Counted from the first letter of the stretch, positions 52,900-62,612 are shown. The stretch is DNA of 64,000 nt from Paraclostridium hominis (GCF_014306135.1 NZ_JACRWD010000007.1:1-64000); one strand, 5' to 3'. Notes: a model not told the origin generated them from the letters alone. Numbers and translations: made by a program.

Positions 52900-53538
52900 A
52901 TGGAAAATTTAATAAAAGATTTTAAATACTTAAAGGATAATTTAAATAATTTAAATAGTAAAAATATAAATGAATTAGATCTAGAAAAAACTATGCTTTT
53001 TATAGTAGATATGAATAATGGATTTGCTAAAAAAGGAGCATTATATTCTGATAGAGTAGAAGCATTAATTAATCCAATAGCTAACATAGCAAGAGTTTTA
53101 GCCAATAAAAATTGTGAAATAATAGCATTTACCGATAGTCATACAAATGATTCTATAGAACTTAGAAGTTATCCTAAACATTGTTTAGTTGATGATATTG
53201 AAAGTGATGTTGTTGATGAAATTAAAAATATAAATGGAATAAAAGTAATACCTAAAAATTCTACCAATGGCTTTTTCTGCTTAGAAGATAAGGATTTTAA
53301 TGGTATTGAAAATATTATAGTTGTTGGGGATTGTACAGATATTTGCATATATCAATTTGTAGTTACATTAAAAGCATATTTTAATCAAAATAATATTGAT
53401 AAAAATATTATAGTTCCTATTGAATTAGTAGACACATATAATATTGATAAACTACATAATGCTGAGATTATGAACACTGTATTTTTAAACAGTATGATTC
53501 AAAATGGAATAGAAGTTATAAAAAATATTGAAATATAA
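52900..53538 (+). CDS. Isochorismatase/nicotinamidase-family cysteine hydrolase
   Basis: 212 aa. The catalytic triad region shows Asp in FIVDMNNGF near 31, a likely Lys near IKVIPKNSTNGF, and nucleophile Cys in VGDCTDICIYQF near 150. AFTDSHTNDSIE carries putative metal-ligand residues of nicotinamidases. It could be a nicotinamidase (PncA) or a related amidohydrolase. AAAGGGGG precedes the ATG. Monocistronic. Confidence 0.86.
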   Translation: MENLIKDFKYLKDNLNNLNSKNINELDLEKTMLFIVDMNNGFAKKGALYSDRVEALINPIANIARVLANKNCEIIAFTDSHTNDSIELRSYPKHCLVDDIESDVVDEIKNINGIKVIPKNSTNGFFCLEDKDFNGIENIIVVGDCTDICIYQFVVTLKAYFNQNNIDKNIIVPIELVDTYNIDKLHNAEIMNTVFLNSMIQNGIEVIKNIEI

Positions 53539-53563
53539 AAAATTATAAATAAAATTCTATAAT

Positions 53564-53607
53564 AAAAAAGTAGGTAGTTTATTAGTTTATAAATTGCCTA
53601 CTTTTTT
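53564..53607 (+). terminator. Terminator after isochorismatase-family gene
   Basis: AAAAAAGTAGGTAGTTT pairs with AAATTGCCTACTTTTTT (G-U pairs included) around a 10-nt loop. Confidence 0.83.
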
Positions 53608-53704
53608 ATGTTATTTTTAAAATTATATATATTAAATTAAATTTTGTATATTAATAGTATATAACTATAGAATTATTGTTAATTATAGAAAAAAACTATA
53701 TAAA

Positions 53705-53733
53705 TTGACAGAAAATATCAAATAATGTAACAT
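53705..53733 (+). promoter_or_regulatory. Promoter of the peptide ABC transporter operon
   Basis: TTGACA (53705-53710), exactly 17 nt, then TAACAT (53728-53733). It lies 45 bp upstream of the TTG start of the binding-protein gene. Confidence 0.65.
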
Positions 53734-53778
53734 TTGAATAGTTGGGTATTTATAGTAAAATATTGGGAGGAAAGTAAA

Positions 53779-55455
53779 TTGTTAAAAAGAAAAAAAATAA
53801 TTTCATTAGTAATGACAGCTACATTAGCTATAAGTATTCTTACAGGATGTAGCAACAAAGGAAATAAAAATGACAATGCAGTACAACCAGATTCAAAAAA
53901 TAGTATAGTATATGCATTAACAAGTTCGCCTACAGGAATATTTAACCCACTACTTAATGATACAGTATATGATGATGCAGTTATATCACTTACATACAAT
54001 TCTTTATTAAGTTTTGATGAAAATTTAAATCCACAACCAGAATTAGCTAAGAGCTATGAAGTATCAGATGATAATTTAAGTATAACATTTAAGTTAAAAG
54101 ATAATATAAAGTGGAATGATGGAAAACCTTTAACAGCAGATGATGTTGCATTTACATTTACTAGTTTAGCGAATAAAGATTATACTGGCTCAAAATATGG
54201 AGATGTTGAAAAGCTAAAAGGAGCTAAATTATACCATGAAGGAAAAGCTGATAAAATTGAAGGTATACAAGTAATAGACAACAATACGATTAAGTTCACT
54301 TTTGAAGAGCCATATTCACCAGGTCTTATAAATTTAGGTGGAATGGGAATAATTCCAAAACACGTATGGGAAAAAGTGCCGGTAGCACAGTGGAAAGATC
54401 AAAAAGACTTATTAACTAAACCTGTTGGAACTGGACCATATGAAGTTGTATCATTTACAGAAGGTCAAGATGTTCAGTTTAAAAAGAATAATGATTATTT
54501 TAATGGAGAAGTAAAAACTGAAAAGTTCATATTAAAAGTTGCTAATGAAGATACAGCCCAAGTAGAACTTTTAAATGGTACAGTAGATGTTATAGATGCA
54601 TCAAATTTAAAGAAAAAAGATATTAAAGAGTTAGAATCTAAAGGTATGAAAGTTGTATCTTATGATAATAACTTAATCCAATATATGGGATTCAATCTTA
54701 GAGAAAAGAAATTTCAAGATAAAAATGTAAGACAAGCATTTATGTATGCATTAGATAGAAATGCAATGGTAGATAAATTATTAGAAGGAAATGGTCAAGT
54801 TGTAAATACACCTATGTTACCTAGTTCATGGGCTTATCCAGATAAGTCAACTTTAAATGACTATAAGCATAATGTTGAAAAAGCAAAAGAACTTTTAAAG
54901 GAAGCTGGATATGAAGATAGAGATAACAATGGTATAGTTGAAGATAAAAATGGAAAAGAATTAACAGCTACATTAGCTTACCCAACAGGTAATTCATTAA
55001 GAGAACAAACAGCTCCAATAATTCAAGCTAATTTAAAAGATATAGGTGTTAAGTTAGAACTTGAAAATATGGAATTCTCTGCTCTTATGGATAAAGTAGT
55101 AGCAAACCATGATTTTGATTTATACTTAATGGGTAACAATTTAACAATAGATCCAGATCCAAAGGCATATTGGCATTCAACTTCTGCATCAGATGAAAAA
55201 GGAAATTCTGCATGGAATATATCATCATTTAAAAATGATGAAGCAGATAAATTAATAGAAAAGGGTATAAGCGTATTCGATAAAAATGAACGTAAAGAAG
55301 TGTATTCTCAATTTGGAAAACTTCTAAATGAAGAAGTACCTTGGGCATATTTATATTCTCAAAATATAAGAAAAGCTTATAATCCTCATCTTAAAAACTA
55401 TAAACCATCTATATTTAATGACTTTAACAATGTAGAAAATTGGTATATAGATTAA
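53779..55455 (+). CDS. appA: Oligopeptide ABC transporter, substrate-binding lipoprotein
   Basis: 558 aa from a TTG at 53779, 8 nt after GGGAGG; an in-frame ATG at 53734 would precede the ribosome site. The signal peptide ends with the lipobox ILTGCSN, so it is anchored outside. The class-C (SBP_bac_5) fold shows the blocks LAKSYEVSDDNLSITFKLKD and NIKWNDGKPLTADDVAFTF, then RQAFMYALDRNAMV. It captures extracellular peptides for the permease below. The family resembles App/Opp; nickel or dipeptide alternatives are less likely at this size. A terminator follows, which would favour excess binding protein. Confidence 0.92.
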   Translation: MLKRKKIISLVMTATLAISILTGCSNKGNKNDNAVQPDSKNSIVYALTSSPTGIFNPLLNDTVYDDAVISLTYNSLLSFDENLNPQPELAKSYEVSDDNLSITFKLKDNIKWNDGKPLTADDVAFTFTSLANKDYTGSKYGDVEKLKGAKLYHEGKADKIEGIQVIDNNTIKFTFEEPYSPGLINLGGMGIIPKHVWEKVPVAQWKDQKDLLTKPVGTGPYEVVSFTEGQDVQFKKNNDYFNGEVKTEKFILKVANEDTAQVELLNGTVDVIDASNLKKKDIKELESKGMKVVSYDNNLIQYMGFNLREKKFQDKNVRQAFMYALDRNAMVDKLLEGNGQVVNTPMLPSSWAYPDKSTLNDYKHNVEKAKELLKEAGYEDRDNNGIVEDKNGKELTATLAYPTGNSLREQTAPIIQANLKDIGVKLELENMEFSALMDKVVANHDFDLYLMGNNLTIDPDPKAYWHSTSASDEKGNSAWNISSFKNDEADKLIEKGISVFDKNERKEVYSQFGKLLNEEVPWAYLYSQNIRKAYNPHLKNYKPSIFNDFNNVENWYID

Positions 55456-55466
55456 TATTTAATAAT

Positions 55467-55500
55467 AAAAAGTTATCCTTTTATAGGATAGCTTTTTTAT
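55467..55500 (+). terminator. Intra-operon terminator between binding-protein and permease genes
   Basis: AAAAAGTTATCCT pairs with AGGATAGCTTTTT (one G-U) around a 5-nt loop, followed by further T. Probably leaky, giving more binding protein than permease. Confidence 0.78.
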
Positions 55501-55530
55501 TCCATATAAGTACAGAAAGGAGTTTAAAAT

Positions 55531-56496
55531 TTGGCTAAATATATATTAAAAAGATTATTAACATCATTAGTTGTATTATTTGGGATTTCTATAATAATAT
55601 TTGCACTTATACATTTACAACCAGGAAATCCTTATTCGACAATGATAGATCCAAATGTTTCACCAGAAGTAGTAAAAGAGATGTTACAAAAAATAGGTTA
55701 TTACGATCCTATATATATAAAGTATTTTAAATGGATTTCAAGGGCTTTAACAGGTGATTTAGGATATTCAATTTATTATGGACAACCAGTACTAAACATA
55801 ATAGGTACAAGAATGTCAAATACAGTATTGTTAGCATCATTTTCATTACTTTTAAGCTTAATATTTGGAATAGGAATAGGTATTTTATCAGCCATAAAGA
55901 AAAATACCTTATTTGATCATATTGTAACTGTAGTTTCTTTTATAGGGTTATCAATACCTGCATTTTTCTTTGGGCTTATACTTATAAAAATATTTTCATT
56001 TGATCTGAAACTATTACCAGTATCAGGTATGAAAACTCTTGGAACTGATTATACAGGAATAAAAGCTGTACTTGATACATTAAAGCATATGATATTGCCA
56101 GGTATAGTATTAGCTTTTTTACAAAGCACTGCATTTATAAGGTATACAAGATCTGCAATGATAGATGTATTAGATAAGGAATATATAACGACAGCAAGAT
56201 CAAAGGGATTAACAATAAATAAGGCTATATTTAAACATGGATTTAAAAATGCACTTATACCGATAGTTACTATATTTTGTCTTCAAATACCATTTTTATT
56301 CTCAGGAGCACTTTTAACAGAAACTGTATTTGTATGGCCAGGTATAGGAAGACTTAGTTATGAAGCTGTTTTAAATAGAGATTACTCTCTTATAATGGGA
56401 ATTCTTATGATTCTTTCTATAATAATTTTATTATCTAATTTACTTGCTGATATATTATATGCAATTATAGATCCAAGAATTAGATATGATAAATAG
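55531..56496 (+). CDS. appB: Oligopeptide ABC transporter permease (OppB/AppB type)
   Basis: 321 aa from TTG after AAAGGAG. Six membrane helices, the N-terminal signature YILKRLLTSLVVLFGISIII, and LQPGNPY typical of OppB. The ATPase-contact EAA loop is TTARSKGLTINKAIFKHGF. Pairs with the following permease. Overlap with the next long frame is apparent only; the preferred start of the next gene is 13 bp after this stop. Confidence 0.95.
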   Translation: MAKYILKRLLTSLVVLFGISIIIFALIHLQPGNPYSTMIDPNVSPEVVKEMLQKIGYYDPIYIKYFKWISRALTGDLGYSIYYGQPVLNIIGTRMSNTVLLASFSLLLSLIFGIGIGILSAIKKNTLFDHIVTVVSFIGLSIPAFFFGLILIKIFSFDLKLLPVSGMKTLGTDYTGIKAVLDTLKHMILPGIVLAFLQSTAFIRYTRSAMIDVLDKEYITTARSKGLTINKAIFKHGFKNALIPIVTIFCLQIPFLFSGALLTETVFVWPGIGRLSYEAVLNRDYSLIMGILMILSIIILLSNLLADILYAIIDPRIRYDK

Positions 56497-56509
56497 GAGG
56501 ATATATAGA

Positions 56510-57322
56510 ATGAAAAAAAATAAATTGATTTTAATAGGAACTAGCATTTTAATAACATTAATTATAGTATCTTTTATAGGTCCTTTATTTATAAAACAGG
56601 ATATATCTTCAGTTGATTTATACAATATAAGTTCACCTCCTAGTGGAGAACATCTTTTAGGAACTGATGATTTAGGTAGAGATGTTTTAGCAAGACTTTT
56701 ATATGGAGGGAGAGTATCCTTACTAGTAGGTGTATTTGCAACAATTCTACAGGTTATGATAGGAACAATATTAGGAGTGATTGCAGGGTATTTTGGGGGA
56801 GCTATAGATGCGATAATAATGAGAATTGTAGATATAGTAATGTGCTTTCCGTTTTTTATAGTTGCTATAGCACTAGCTGCAATTGTTGGGCCTAGTGTTG
56901 TAAATCTTATAATAATAATTGCTATTTTATCATGGACAGATATAGCAAGAATTGTAAGAGCAGAAGTTTTATCTATAAAAGAAAGAGATTTTATAATGGC
57001 ATCTAAAGCTATTGGATTTAATAATTTAGATATAATTTTAAAGCATATAATACCAAATGTATTATCTAGTATTTTGGTTGCAACAACTTTATCAATGGCT
57101 ACTGCTATACTTATGGAGGCATCTTTAAGTTTTTTAGGAATGGGTGTAAAACCTCCTATGCCAAGTTGGGGGAATATGCTTACAGCTGCGCAGAATATGA
57201 GAACTTTAAGTAGTGAATGGTGGTTATGGATACCACCTGGATTTATGATAATAATATCTGTTTTAGCTATAAATTTCTTAGGAGAGGGGCTTAGGAGAAA
57301 GTTAGATCCTAAAAGGAAGTAA
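56510..57322 (+). CDS. appC: Oligopeptide ABC transporter permease (OppC/AppC type)
   Basis: 270 aa from the ATG at 56510, 9 nt after AGGAGG; an upstream in-frame ATG at 56486 would include that site. Motifs are LLGTDDLGRDVLARLLYGGR near the N terminus, the EAA loop DFIMASKAIGFNNLDIILKH, and LSFLGMGVKPPMPSWGNML at the end. These are typical of OppC/DppC. Forms the transmembrane channel with the preceding subunit. Confidence 0.95.
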   Translation: MKKNKLILIGTSILITLIIVSFIGPLFIKQDISSVDLYNISSPPSGEHLLGTDDLGRDVLARLLYGGRVSLLVGVFATILQVMIGTILGVIAGYFGGAIDAIIMRIVDIVMCFPFFIVAIALAAIVGPSVVNLIIIIAILSWTDIARIVRAEVLSIKERDFIMASKAIGFNNLDIILKHIIPNVLSSILVATTLSMATAILMEASLSFLGMGVKPPMPSWGNMLTAAQNMRTLSSEWWLWIPPGFMIIISVLAINFLGEGLRRKLDPKRK

Positions 57323-57336
57323 TAGGTGGTGAAAAT

Positions 57337-58296
57337 ATGTTACTTAATGTTAAAGATTTAAAGATAAAGTTTAAAGATGATAAACATGATAACTATACGG
57401 TTAATGGTGTTAATTTAAATATAAATGAGGGTGAAATAGTATCCTTAGTAGGTGAGAGTGGAAGTGGAAAAAGTTTAACTTCATTAGCTATAATTAGATT
57501 GATATCTGAAAGTGCTCAAATTGAAGGTGAAATAAATTTTAAAGGGAAAAATTTATTAAACTTAAATGAAAAAGACATGTGTTTGATAAGAGGGAAAGAT
57601 ATATCAATCATATTTCAAGAGCCTATGGTAGCTTTAAATCCATTGTTTAATGTAGAAAAACAAATAGGAGAAGTTATATTAGAACATAAAAAGCTAAGCA
57701 AAAAAGAAGTTAGAAATATGGTAATAGATTTATTAGAAAAAGTAAAGATACCAAATCCTAAAGATACTTTGAAAAAATATCCACATGAACTTTCAGGTGG
57801 TATGAGGCAAAGAGTTATGATAGCTATGGCTATAGCATTAAAGCCTAAATTATTGATAGCAGATGAGCCAACAACTGCGCTTGACGTAACAGTACAAAAA
57901 GAAATTTTAAATTTATTAAAAGATATAAGTAAAGAGTATAATATGTCAGTGATTTTTATAACACATGATTTAGACGTGGTATCAGAAATTGCTGATAAAG
58001 TGTATGTAATGTATTTAGGAAAAGTTGTTGAGGAAGCTAATGTATATGAATTTTTTGATAATGCAAAGCATCCATATTCACAAGGTCTATTATTATCTAG
58101 AGTTGGAAGTGATTTAATTAATAATAGATTTTTTTCTATAAAAGGTAATGTTCCAACTATTGATAAAATTCCTAAAGGTTGTAGTTTTAACAACAGATGC
58201 GACTATTGTATGGATATTTGTAAAAATAATGAACCTAAGTTAAAAGAAATAGGTGATAACCATAAAGTGAGTTGCTTTAAAAATTTTAATATATAG
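57337..58296 (+). CDS. appD: Oligopeptide ABC transporter ATPase (OppD/AppD type)
   Basis: 319 aa. Walker A GESGSGKSLTS near 40, Q-loop region FQEPMVALNP, signature LSGGMRQRVMIA, Walker B LLIADEPTTALD and the H-loop in FITHD. The C-terminal oligopeptide domain has GCSFNNRCDYCMDICKNNEP and a later Cys, a cluster that in related DppD proteins binds [4Fe-4S]. Energises peptide import. Confidence 0.95.
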   Translation: MLLNVKDLKIKFKDDKHDNYTVNGVNLNINEGEIVSLVGESGSGKSLTSLAIIRLISESAQIEGEINFKGKNLLNLNEKDMCLIRGKDISIIFQEPMVALNPLFNVEKQIGEVILEHKKLSKKEVRNMVIDLLEKVKIPNPKDTLKKYPHELSGGMRQRVMIAMAIALKPKLLIADEPTTALDVTVQKEILNLLKDISKEYNMSVIFITHDLDVVSEIADKVYVMYLGKVVEEANVYEFFDNAKHPYSQGLLLSRVGSDLINNRFFSIKGNVPTIDKIPKGCSFNNRCDYCMDICKNNEPKLKEIGDNHKVSCFKNFNI

Positions 58297-58308
58297 AAAG
58301 GCATATAT

Positions 58309-59136
58309 ATGGAACAAAAATATATTTTAAAAGTAAAAAATCTTAAAAAATATTACCCTATAAAAAGTAAATTTCTATTTAGAGAAAAGAAATATCAAAA
58401 ATCAGTAGATGATGTTTCTTTTAAAATAAAAAAAGGGTCTATAGTGGGATTAGTTGGTGAAAGTGGATGTGGAAAATCAACTTTATCAAAATGTATACTA
58501 AATCTTATAGATGCAACTGGAGGAAGGGTAGAATTTAAAGATAAAGTGATATATGATATTGAAAATAATATAAGTATATCAAAAAAAGATATGCTCAATT
58601 TAAGAAAAGATATGCAAATAATATTTCAAGACCCATATTCATCATTAAATCCAAAAATGAGTATTGGAAAAACAATAGTAGAGGGAATAAAAAAGCATAA
58701 TGATATTGGTACAACCGAGGCATATTTAATGGCTGAAAAAGCTTTAGAAGCATGTGGACTTGACAAGAGTTATATAAATAGATATCCAAATGAATTTAGT
58801 GGAGGTCAAAGGCAAAGAATAGCAATAGCTAGGGTGTTAGCTTTAAAACCTAAATTTATAATTTGTGATGAACCAACAGCTGCACTAGATGTTTCTATAC
58901 AATCTCAAATACTAAATTTAATGTTGGATTTAAAAGAACAATATAACTTAACGTATTTGTTTATATCACATAATTTAAATGTAGTTAGATGTTTTTGCGA
59001 TGAGATAATAGTTATGAACAATGGAAAAATAGTAGAACAAGGAAATAGTCAAAGTATATATACAAATCCTAAAAATGAATATACTAAAAAGCTTATAGAT
59101 TCTATACCAAAAAGTAATCCAAGATTAAGAAAATAA
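58309..59136 (+). CDS. appF: Oligopeptide ABC transporter ATPase (OppF/AppF type)
   Basis: 275 aa. Walker A GESGCGKSTLSK, Q-loop region FQDPYSSLNPKM, signature FSGGQRQRIAIARVL, Walker B FIICDEPTAALDVS and the H-loop FISHNLN. It ends soon after the H-loop, with the C-terminal oligopeptide region mostly missing, so it is short for OppF (about 310-330). The stop is followed at once by a strong terminator, suggesting the natural end. Starts 12 bp after the previous gene. Confidence 0.93.
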   Translation: MEQKYILKVKNLKKYYPIKSKFLFREKKYQKSVDDVSFKIKKGSIVGLVGESGCGKSTLSKCILNLIDATGGRVEFKDKVIYDIENNISISKKDMLNLRKDMQIIFQDPYSSLNPKMSIGKTIVEGIKKHNDIGTTEAYLMAEKALEACGLDKSYINRYPNEFSGGQRQRIAIARVLALKPKFIICDEPTAALDVSIQSQILNLMLDLKEQYNLTYLFISHNLNVVRCFCDEIIVMNNGKIVEQGNSQSIYTNPKNEYTKKLIDSIPKSNPRLRK

Positions 59137-59186
59137 AAAAGACTATATATGAATTTTAATAATACAAATTCATATATAGTCTTTTT
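59136..59186. terminator. Bidirectional terminator after the peptide transporter operon
   Basis: Perfect 21-bp stem (59136-59156 with 59166-59186) with a 9-nt loop. Serves the convergent Na+/phosphate symporter gene as well. Confidence 0.9.
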
Positions 59187-59191
59187 ATATA

Positions 59192-60820
59192 TTAAGCTGT
59201 TTGATTAATTTTTATAACTCTCTTAGCTATACTTGCAGAGTGGTCAGATATTCTTTCTAAATTAGTTAACAAATCTAAGTACATAATACCTGAGTCTATA
59301 CTGCATGAATGACTATTTAATCTATTCATATGTTTAGCTCTATATAATTTATCTAGTGCATCTACTTCGTCTTCTATTCTTAAAACATCATTTGCAAATT
59401 TAACACTATTTTGTTTCATAGCGTCTAATGATAATGTATATGCATCTAGTACTTTGTTATATATATCTATTATTTCAGATTTAGCACTTTCTGATATTTT
59501 AGTTTTCTTATCTATAGTTGATTCAGCTAATTCTGCTATATTTTCAGATAAGTCTCCAACTCTTTCTATGTCATTTACAGTATGGAATAATAAATCTAGA
59601 GAGAGTCTCATTTTATCATCTAAAGTCTTATTAGATAATTTAATTAGATAATCTAATACTTTTCTCTGCTGTTCATTTAATAATTTTTCTTTTTCAAATG
59701 TTTTGTTTGCCTCTTCTTGAGACTTTTCAAGTAAAGCATCCATAGAACAAGTAAAACTTTTTTTCGCTTTATTACCCATTCTAAGTATTTCTCTTATTGT
59801 ATTTCCAAATGCTATAGATGGAGTTTCTAACATTCTTTCATCTAAATATTTTGTTATGCGGCTATCATACTCTTCTTCACCTTGCTTATCAGGTATAAGT
59901 AGCATAACTAATTTAACTATATATTTAGAGAATGGTAATAATATTATAACATTAGTTATATTAAATAATGAATGAGCATTTGCTATTTGTCTAGCAGTAT
60001 CTGTTGGGTCTAAATGTGTAACTATCATTGATATTGGCTTATTAAGAATTAACATAAATAGTATAGTACCAATTACGTTAAAGCATAAATGCATTAATGC
60101 TGCTCTTTTAGCATTTTTATTAGCACCTACACTTGATAAAAGAGATGTAGTACAACTACCAATGTTATCTCCATATAATATAGGTAATGCTCCAGCTAAA
60201 GGCATTAAACCTTGAGATGATAAAGCTATTAATATACCCATTGATGCACTTGAACTTTGAAGACAAGTAGTCATTGCAAAACCAGCAAGTAATGCTAATA
60301 ATGGATGATTTGCAAGTCCTGCTAATATGTTTCTAAATCCTTCATATTGAGATAAAGGAGCAACTGCATCTTTCATAAATTCCATACCTATAAATAAGAT
60401 ACCAAAACCTATAAGTATTTCTGCGATATTTTTAAGATTTGGTTTAGATTTTGAACCAATCATGTATAAAACGATACCTATTCCAAGTGCTATTGATGAG
60501 AATATACTAGCATCAAATGATACTAATTGAGCTGTTACTGTAGTACCAATGTTTGCTCCCATTATAACACCAATTGCTTGGAATAATGTCATTATTCCTG
60601 CGTTAACAAATCCAACTACCATTACTGTAGTAGCACCACTACTTTGTATAATTCCTGTAACAACAGCTCCTACTAAAACCCCCATTACTACGTTACTAGT
60701 TAAAAGTTCTATAGCTTTTTCTAGCTTAGGACCTGTTGACTTTTGAAGACCTTCACCCATTAGGTTCATTCCGTAAAGGAAAAGTCCAAGACCTCCAATA
60801 AGACTTATCAATATAGACAA
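59192..60820 (-). CDS. Na+/phosphate symporter with PhoU-like tail
   Basis: 542 aa from TTG after GAGGAGG. The N-terminal half has the NptA/SLC34-type repeat: GLFLYGMNLMGEGLQKSTG, GIIQSSGATTVMVVGFVNAG, ANIGTTVTAQLVSFDAS, then TTCLQSSSASMGILIALSSQ and GDNIGSCTTSLL. Two QSS motifs are typical of Na/Pi cotransporters. The C-terminal 200 residues are helical and PhoU-like (NDIERVGDLSENIAELAES, then LERISDHSASIAKR). Imports phosphate with sodium. PhoP-like repeats lie upstream. Confidence 0.93.
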   Translation of the reverse strand: MSILISLIGGLGLFLYGMNLMGEGLQKSTGPKLEKAIELLTSNVVMGVLVGAVVTGIIQSSGATTVMVVGFVNAGIMTLFQAIGVIMGANIGTTVTAQLVSFDASIFSSIALGIGIVLYMIGSKSKPNLKNIAEILIGFGILFIGMEFMKDAVAPLSQYEGFRNILAGLANHPLLALLAGFAMTTCLQSSSASMGILIALSSQGLMPLAGALPILYGDNIGSCTTSLLSSVGANKNAKRAALMHLCFNVIGTILFMLILNKPISMIVTHLDPTDTARQIANAHSLFNITNVIILLPFSKYIVKLVMLLIPDKQGEEEYDSRITKYLDERMLETPSIAFGNTIREILRMGNKAKKSFTCSMDALLEKSQEEANKTFEKEKLLNEQQRKVLDYLIKLSNKTLDDKMRLSLDLLFHTVNDIERVGDLSENIAELAESTIDKKTKISESAKSEIIDIYNKVLDAYTLSLDAMKQNSVKFANDVLRIEDEVDALDKLYRAKHMNRLNSHSCSIDSGIMYLDLLTNLERISDHSASIAKRVIKINQTA

Positions 60821-60915
60821 AATTGTCGCCTCCTCATAAATAAGTTAAATTTATTATAGTTATTTTTATTACTTTTTATGTACGATAACATATTAACAGA
60901 AAATTCGACAGCTTT

Positions 60916-60932
60916 TGTTAAAAACATGTTAA
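60916..60932 (-). promoter_or_regulatory. Candidate PhoP box upstream of the Na+/phosphate symporter
   Basis: On the minus strand, TTAACA-TGTTT-TTAACA: two exact TTAACA repeats at 5-nt spacing, as in PhoP boxes of Bacillus. It lies about 96-112 bp upstream of the gene. Only two repeats are exact; further ones are degenerate. Confidence 0.45.
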
Positions 60933-60936
60933 ATTT

Positions 60937-60968
60937 TGAATTAACACTTATATATAAGTGTTAATTCA
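60937..60968. repeat. 32-bp perfect palindrome in the symporter/phosphodiesterase gap
   Basis: TGAATTAACACTTATA followed directly by its exact reverse complement. There is no loop and no adjacent T-run, so it is a dyad more likely to be a protein site than a terminator. The rest of the 60821-61338 gap is A/T-rich with PhoP-like repeats at 60916 and no further gene. Confidence 0.85.
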
Positions 60969-61338
60969 TGTAATGAAATTTATGATAACTTATATTATTG
61001 CAAAATATTTATGTATTATTAGAATTAGAATGAAATCCAGGTTTTAACAAATATGAAGGAACGTAATATGATTAAAATTTATATATGTTAAGACTATTTG
61101 ACACAACAATTTAAATTTAAAAAATTTTCACAAAATATTTATTAAAATTGAATCAAAATATTAAATAAGAGCATTTAATAGTTGATAATAATTGCTTAAA
61201 AACTATCCAAAATATATAGATATATTTTTTGCCTATAGATTATAAAAGATAAGCTAATTTAAATATACAATATTAAAAAATTGTAGTTTAATATATATTA
61301 TAAAGGTGGTTAATAAAAATTATTAGGAGATGATAAGG

Positions 61339-62610
61339 TTGAATAAGGTTGTAGTAATATCAATAGATTCGTTATTTACTAGAGATATAAAATATTTAGA
61401 AAAATTACCTAACTTTAAAAAGATATTAGATGGGGCATCTATAGTAAAAGATATAAACTGTATATACCCAACACTAACATATCCATGTCATACAACTATA
61501 GTAACTGGAGTATATCCAGACAAGCACAATATAAGTCATAATGAAAAATTAGAGTTAAATGCTAAAATGCCAGATTGGTATTGGTATAGTAATGATATAA
61601 AATGTGATTCTATAATAGATATAGCTAAGAAAAATAATATAACAACTTCTACTATATTATGGCCGGTTACAGGTAGATGTAATTCAGATCACAATATAGC
61701 TGAAATATGGACTAAAAATGAAGGAGAAGATCCAATAGAAGTCTATACAAATAGCTGTAGTAAACATCTTATGGAAAAAATATATCCTAAATACTCTCAT
61801 ATTATAAATTGGAATAAAGAGCCGTACTTAGATGAATTTGGAGTTTGTTGTGCAGAGGATATAATAAAAGAATATAAGCCAGATTTAATGCTTATACATT
61901 TAGCTTACTTAGATCATACAAGACATCAATATGGACTTTACCATGAAAAAGTTATTAATTCATTTAAGACTTATGATAAGTGGCTAGGAAGAATTATAAA
62001 TTCTTTAAAAGAAGCAAGTGTGTACTACAAAACAAATTTTATAATACTTGGAGATCATGGTCAATTAGAAGTTAAAAAGTTAATAAGTCCAAACATAGTA
62101 TTTAAAGATAAAGGATTAATAAGTATAGATAAAGATGGAAAAATAACTGATTATAAAGCTATATTTAAGTCAGCTGGAATATCTAGTCATGTTATAGTAA
62201 AAGACAAAACTTACATAGATAAAGTTAAAAATATACTTGAAGCTATGAAAGATGATGAAACTTTTGGTATAGAAGGTATATTTGATAGAAATGAATTAAA
62301 AAATAATCACAGATTAGATTGTGATGCAGACTTTGTTATAGAGGGAAAAGAAGGTATAGCCTTTAGTAATGATGTAACAGGAGAAATAACAAAAGAAACT
62401 GATAATAGTAATTACAAGTATTGCTTAGCCACTCACGGGCACTTTCCTCACAAGGGAGATAAGCCACCATTTATAGCTAAAGGGCCTAATATAAAAGAAA
62501 ATATAACTATAAATAGTGGGAATTTAGTAGATGAAGCTCCAACTATAATGAAGATATTTGATATAGATATGAAAAATATAGATGGATGTGCATTCAATAT
62601 AGTTAAATAA
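61339..62610 (+). CDS. Alkaline-phosphatase-superfamily phosphodiesterase (type I NPP-like)
   Basis: 423 aa from a TTG at 61339, 9 nt after AGGAG; an ATG at 61330 would abut the ribosome site. Metal and catalytic features are Asp in VISIDS, the nucleophile Thr in YPTLTYPCHTTIVTG, ligands in AYLDHTRHQYG, GDHGQ and THGHFPHKGD. They match two-zinc nucleotide pyrophosphatase/phosphodiesterases. No signal peptide, so it appears cytosolic. Substrate could be nucleotides or phospholipid headgroups. It is divergent from the phosphate symporter. Confidence 0.88.
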   Translation: MNKVVVISIDSLFTRDIKYLEKLPNFKKILDGASIVKDINCIYPTLTYPCHTTIVTGVYPDKHNISHNEKLELNAKMPDWYWYSNDIKCDSIIDIAKKNNITTSTILWPVTGRCNSDHNIAEIWTKNEGEDPIEVYTNSCSKHLMEKIYPKYSHIINWNKEPYLDEFGVCCAEDIIKEYKPDLMLIHLAYLDHTRHQYGLYHEKVINSFKTYDKWLGRIINSLKEASVYYKTNFIILGDHGQLEVKKLISPNIVFKDKGLISIDKDGKITDYKAIFKSAGISSHVIVKDKTYIDKVKNILEAMKDDETFGIEGIFDRNELKNNHRLDCDADFVIEGKEGIAFSNDVTGEITKETDNSNYKYCLATHGHFPHKGDKPPFIAKGPNIKENITINSGNLVDEAPTIMKIFDIDMKNIDGCAFNIVK

Positions 62611-62612
62611 TT

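Noticed and set aside
57615..58193. 192-codon minus-strand frame inside appD
   Set aside because: Mirror of a well-supported ATPase gene with intact Walker motifs; no ribosome site or family resemblance.
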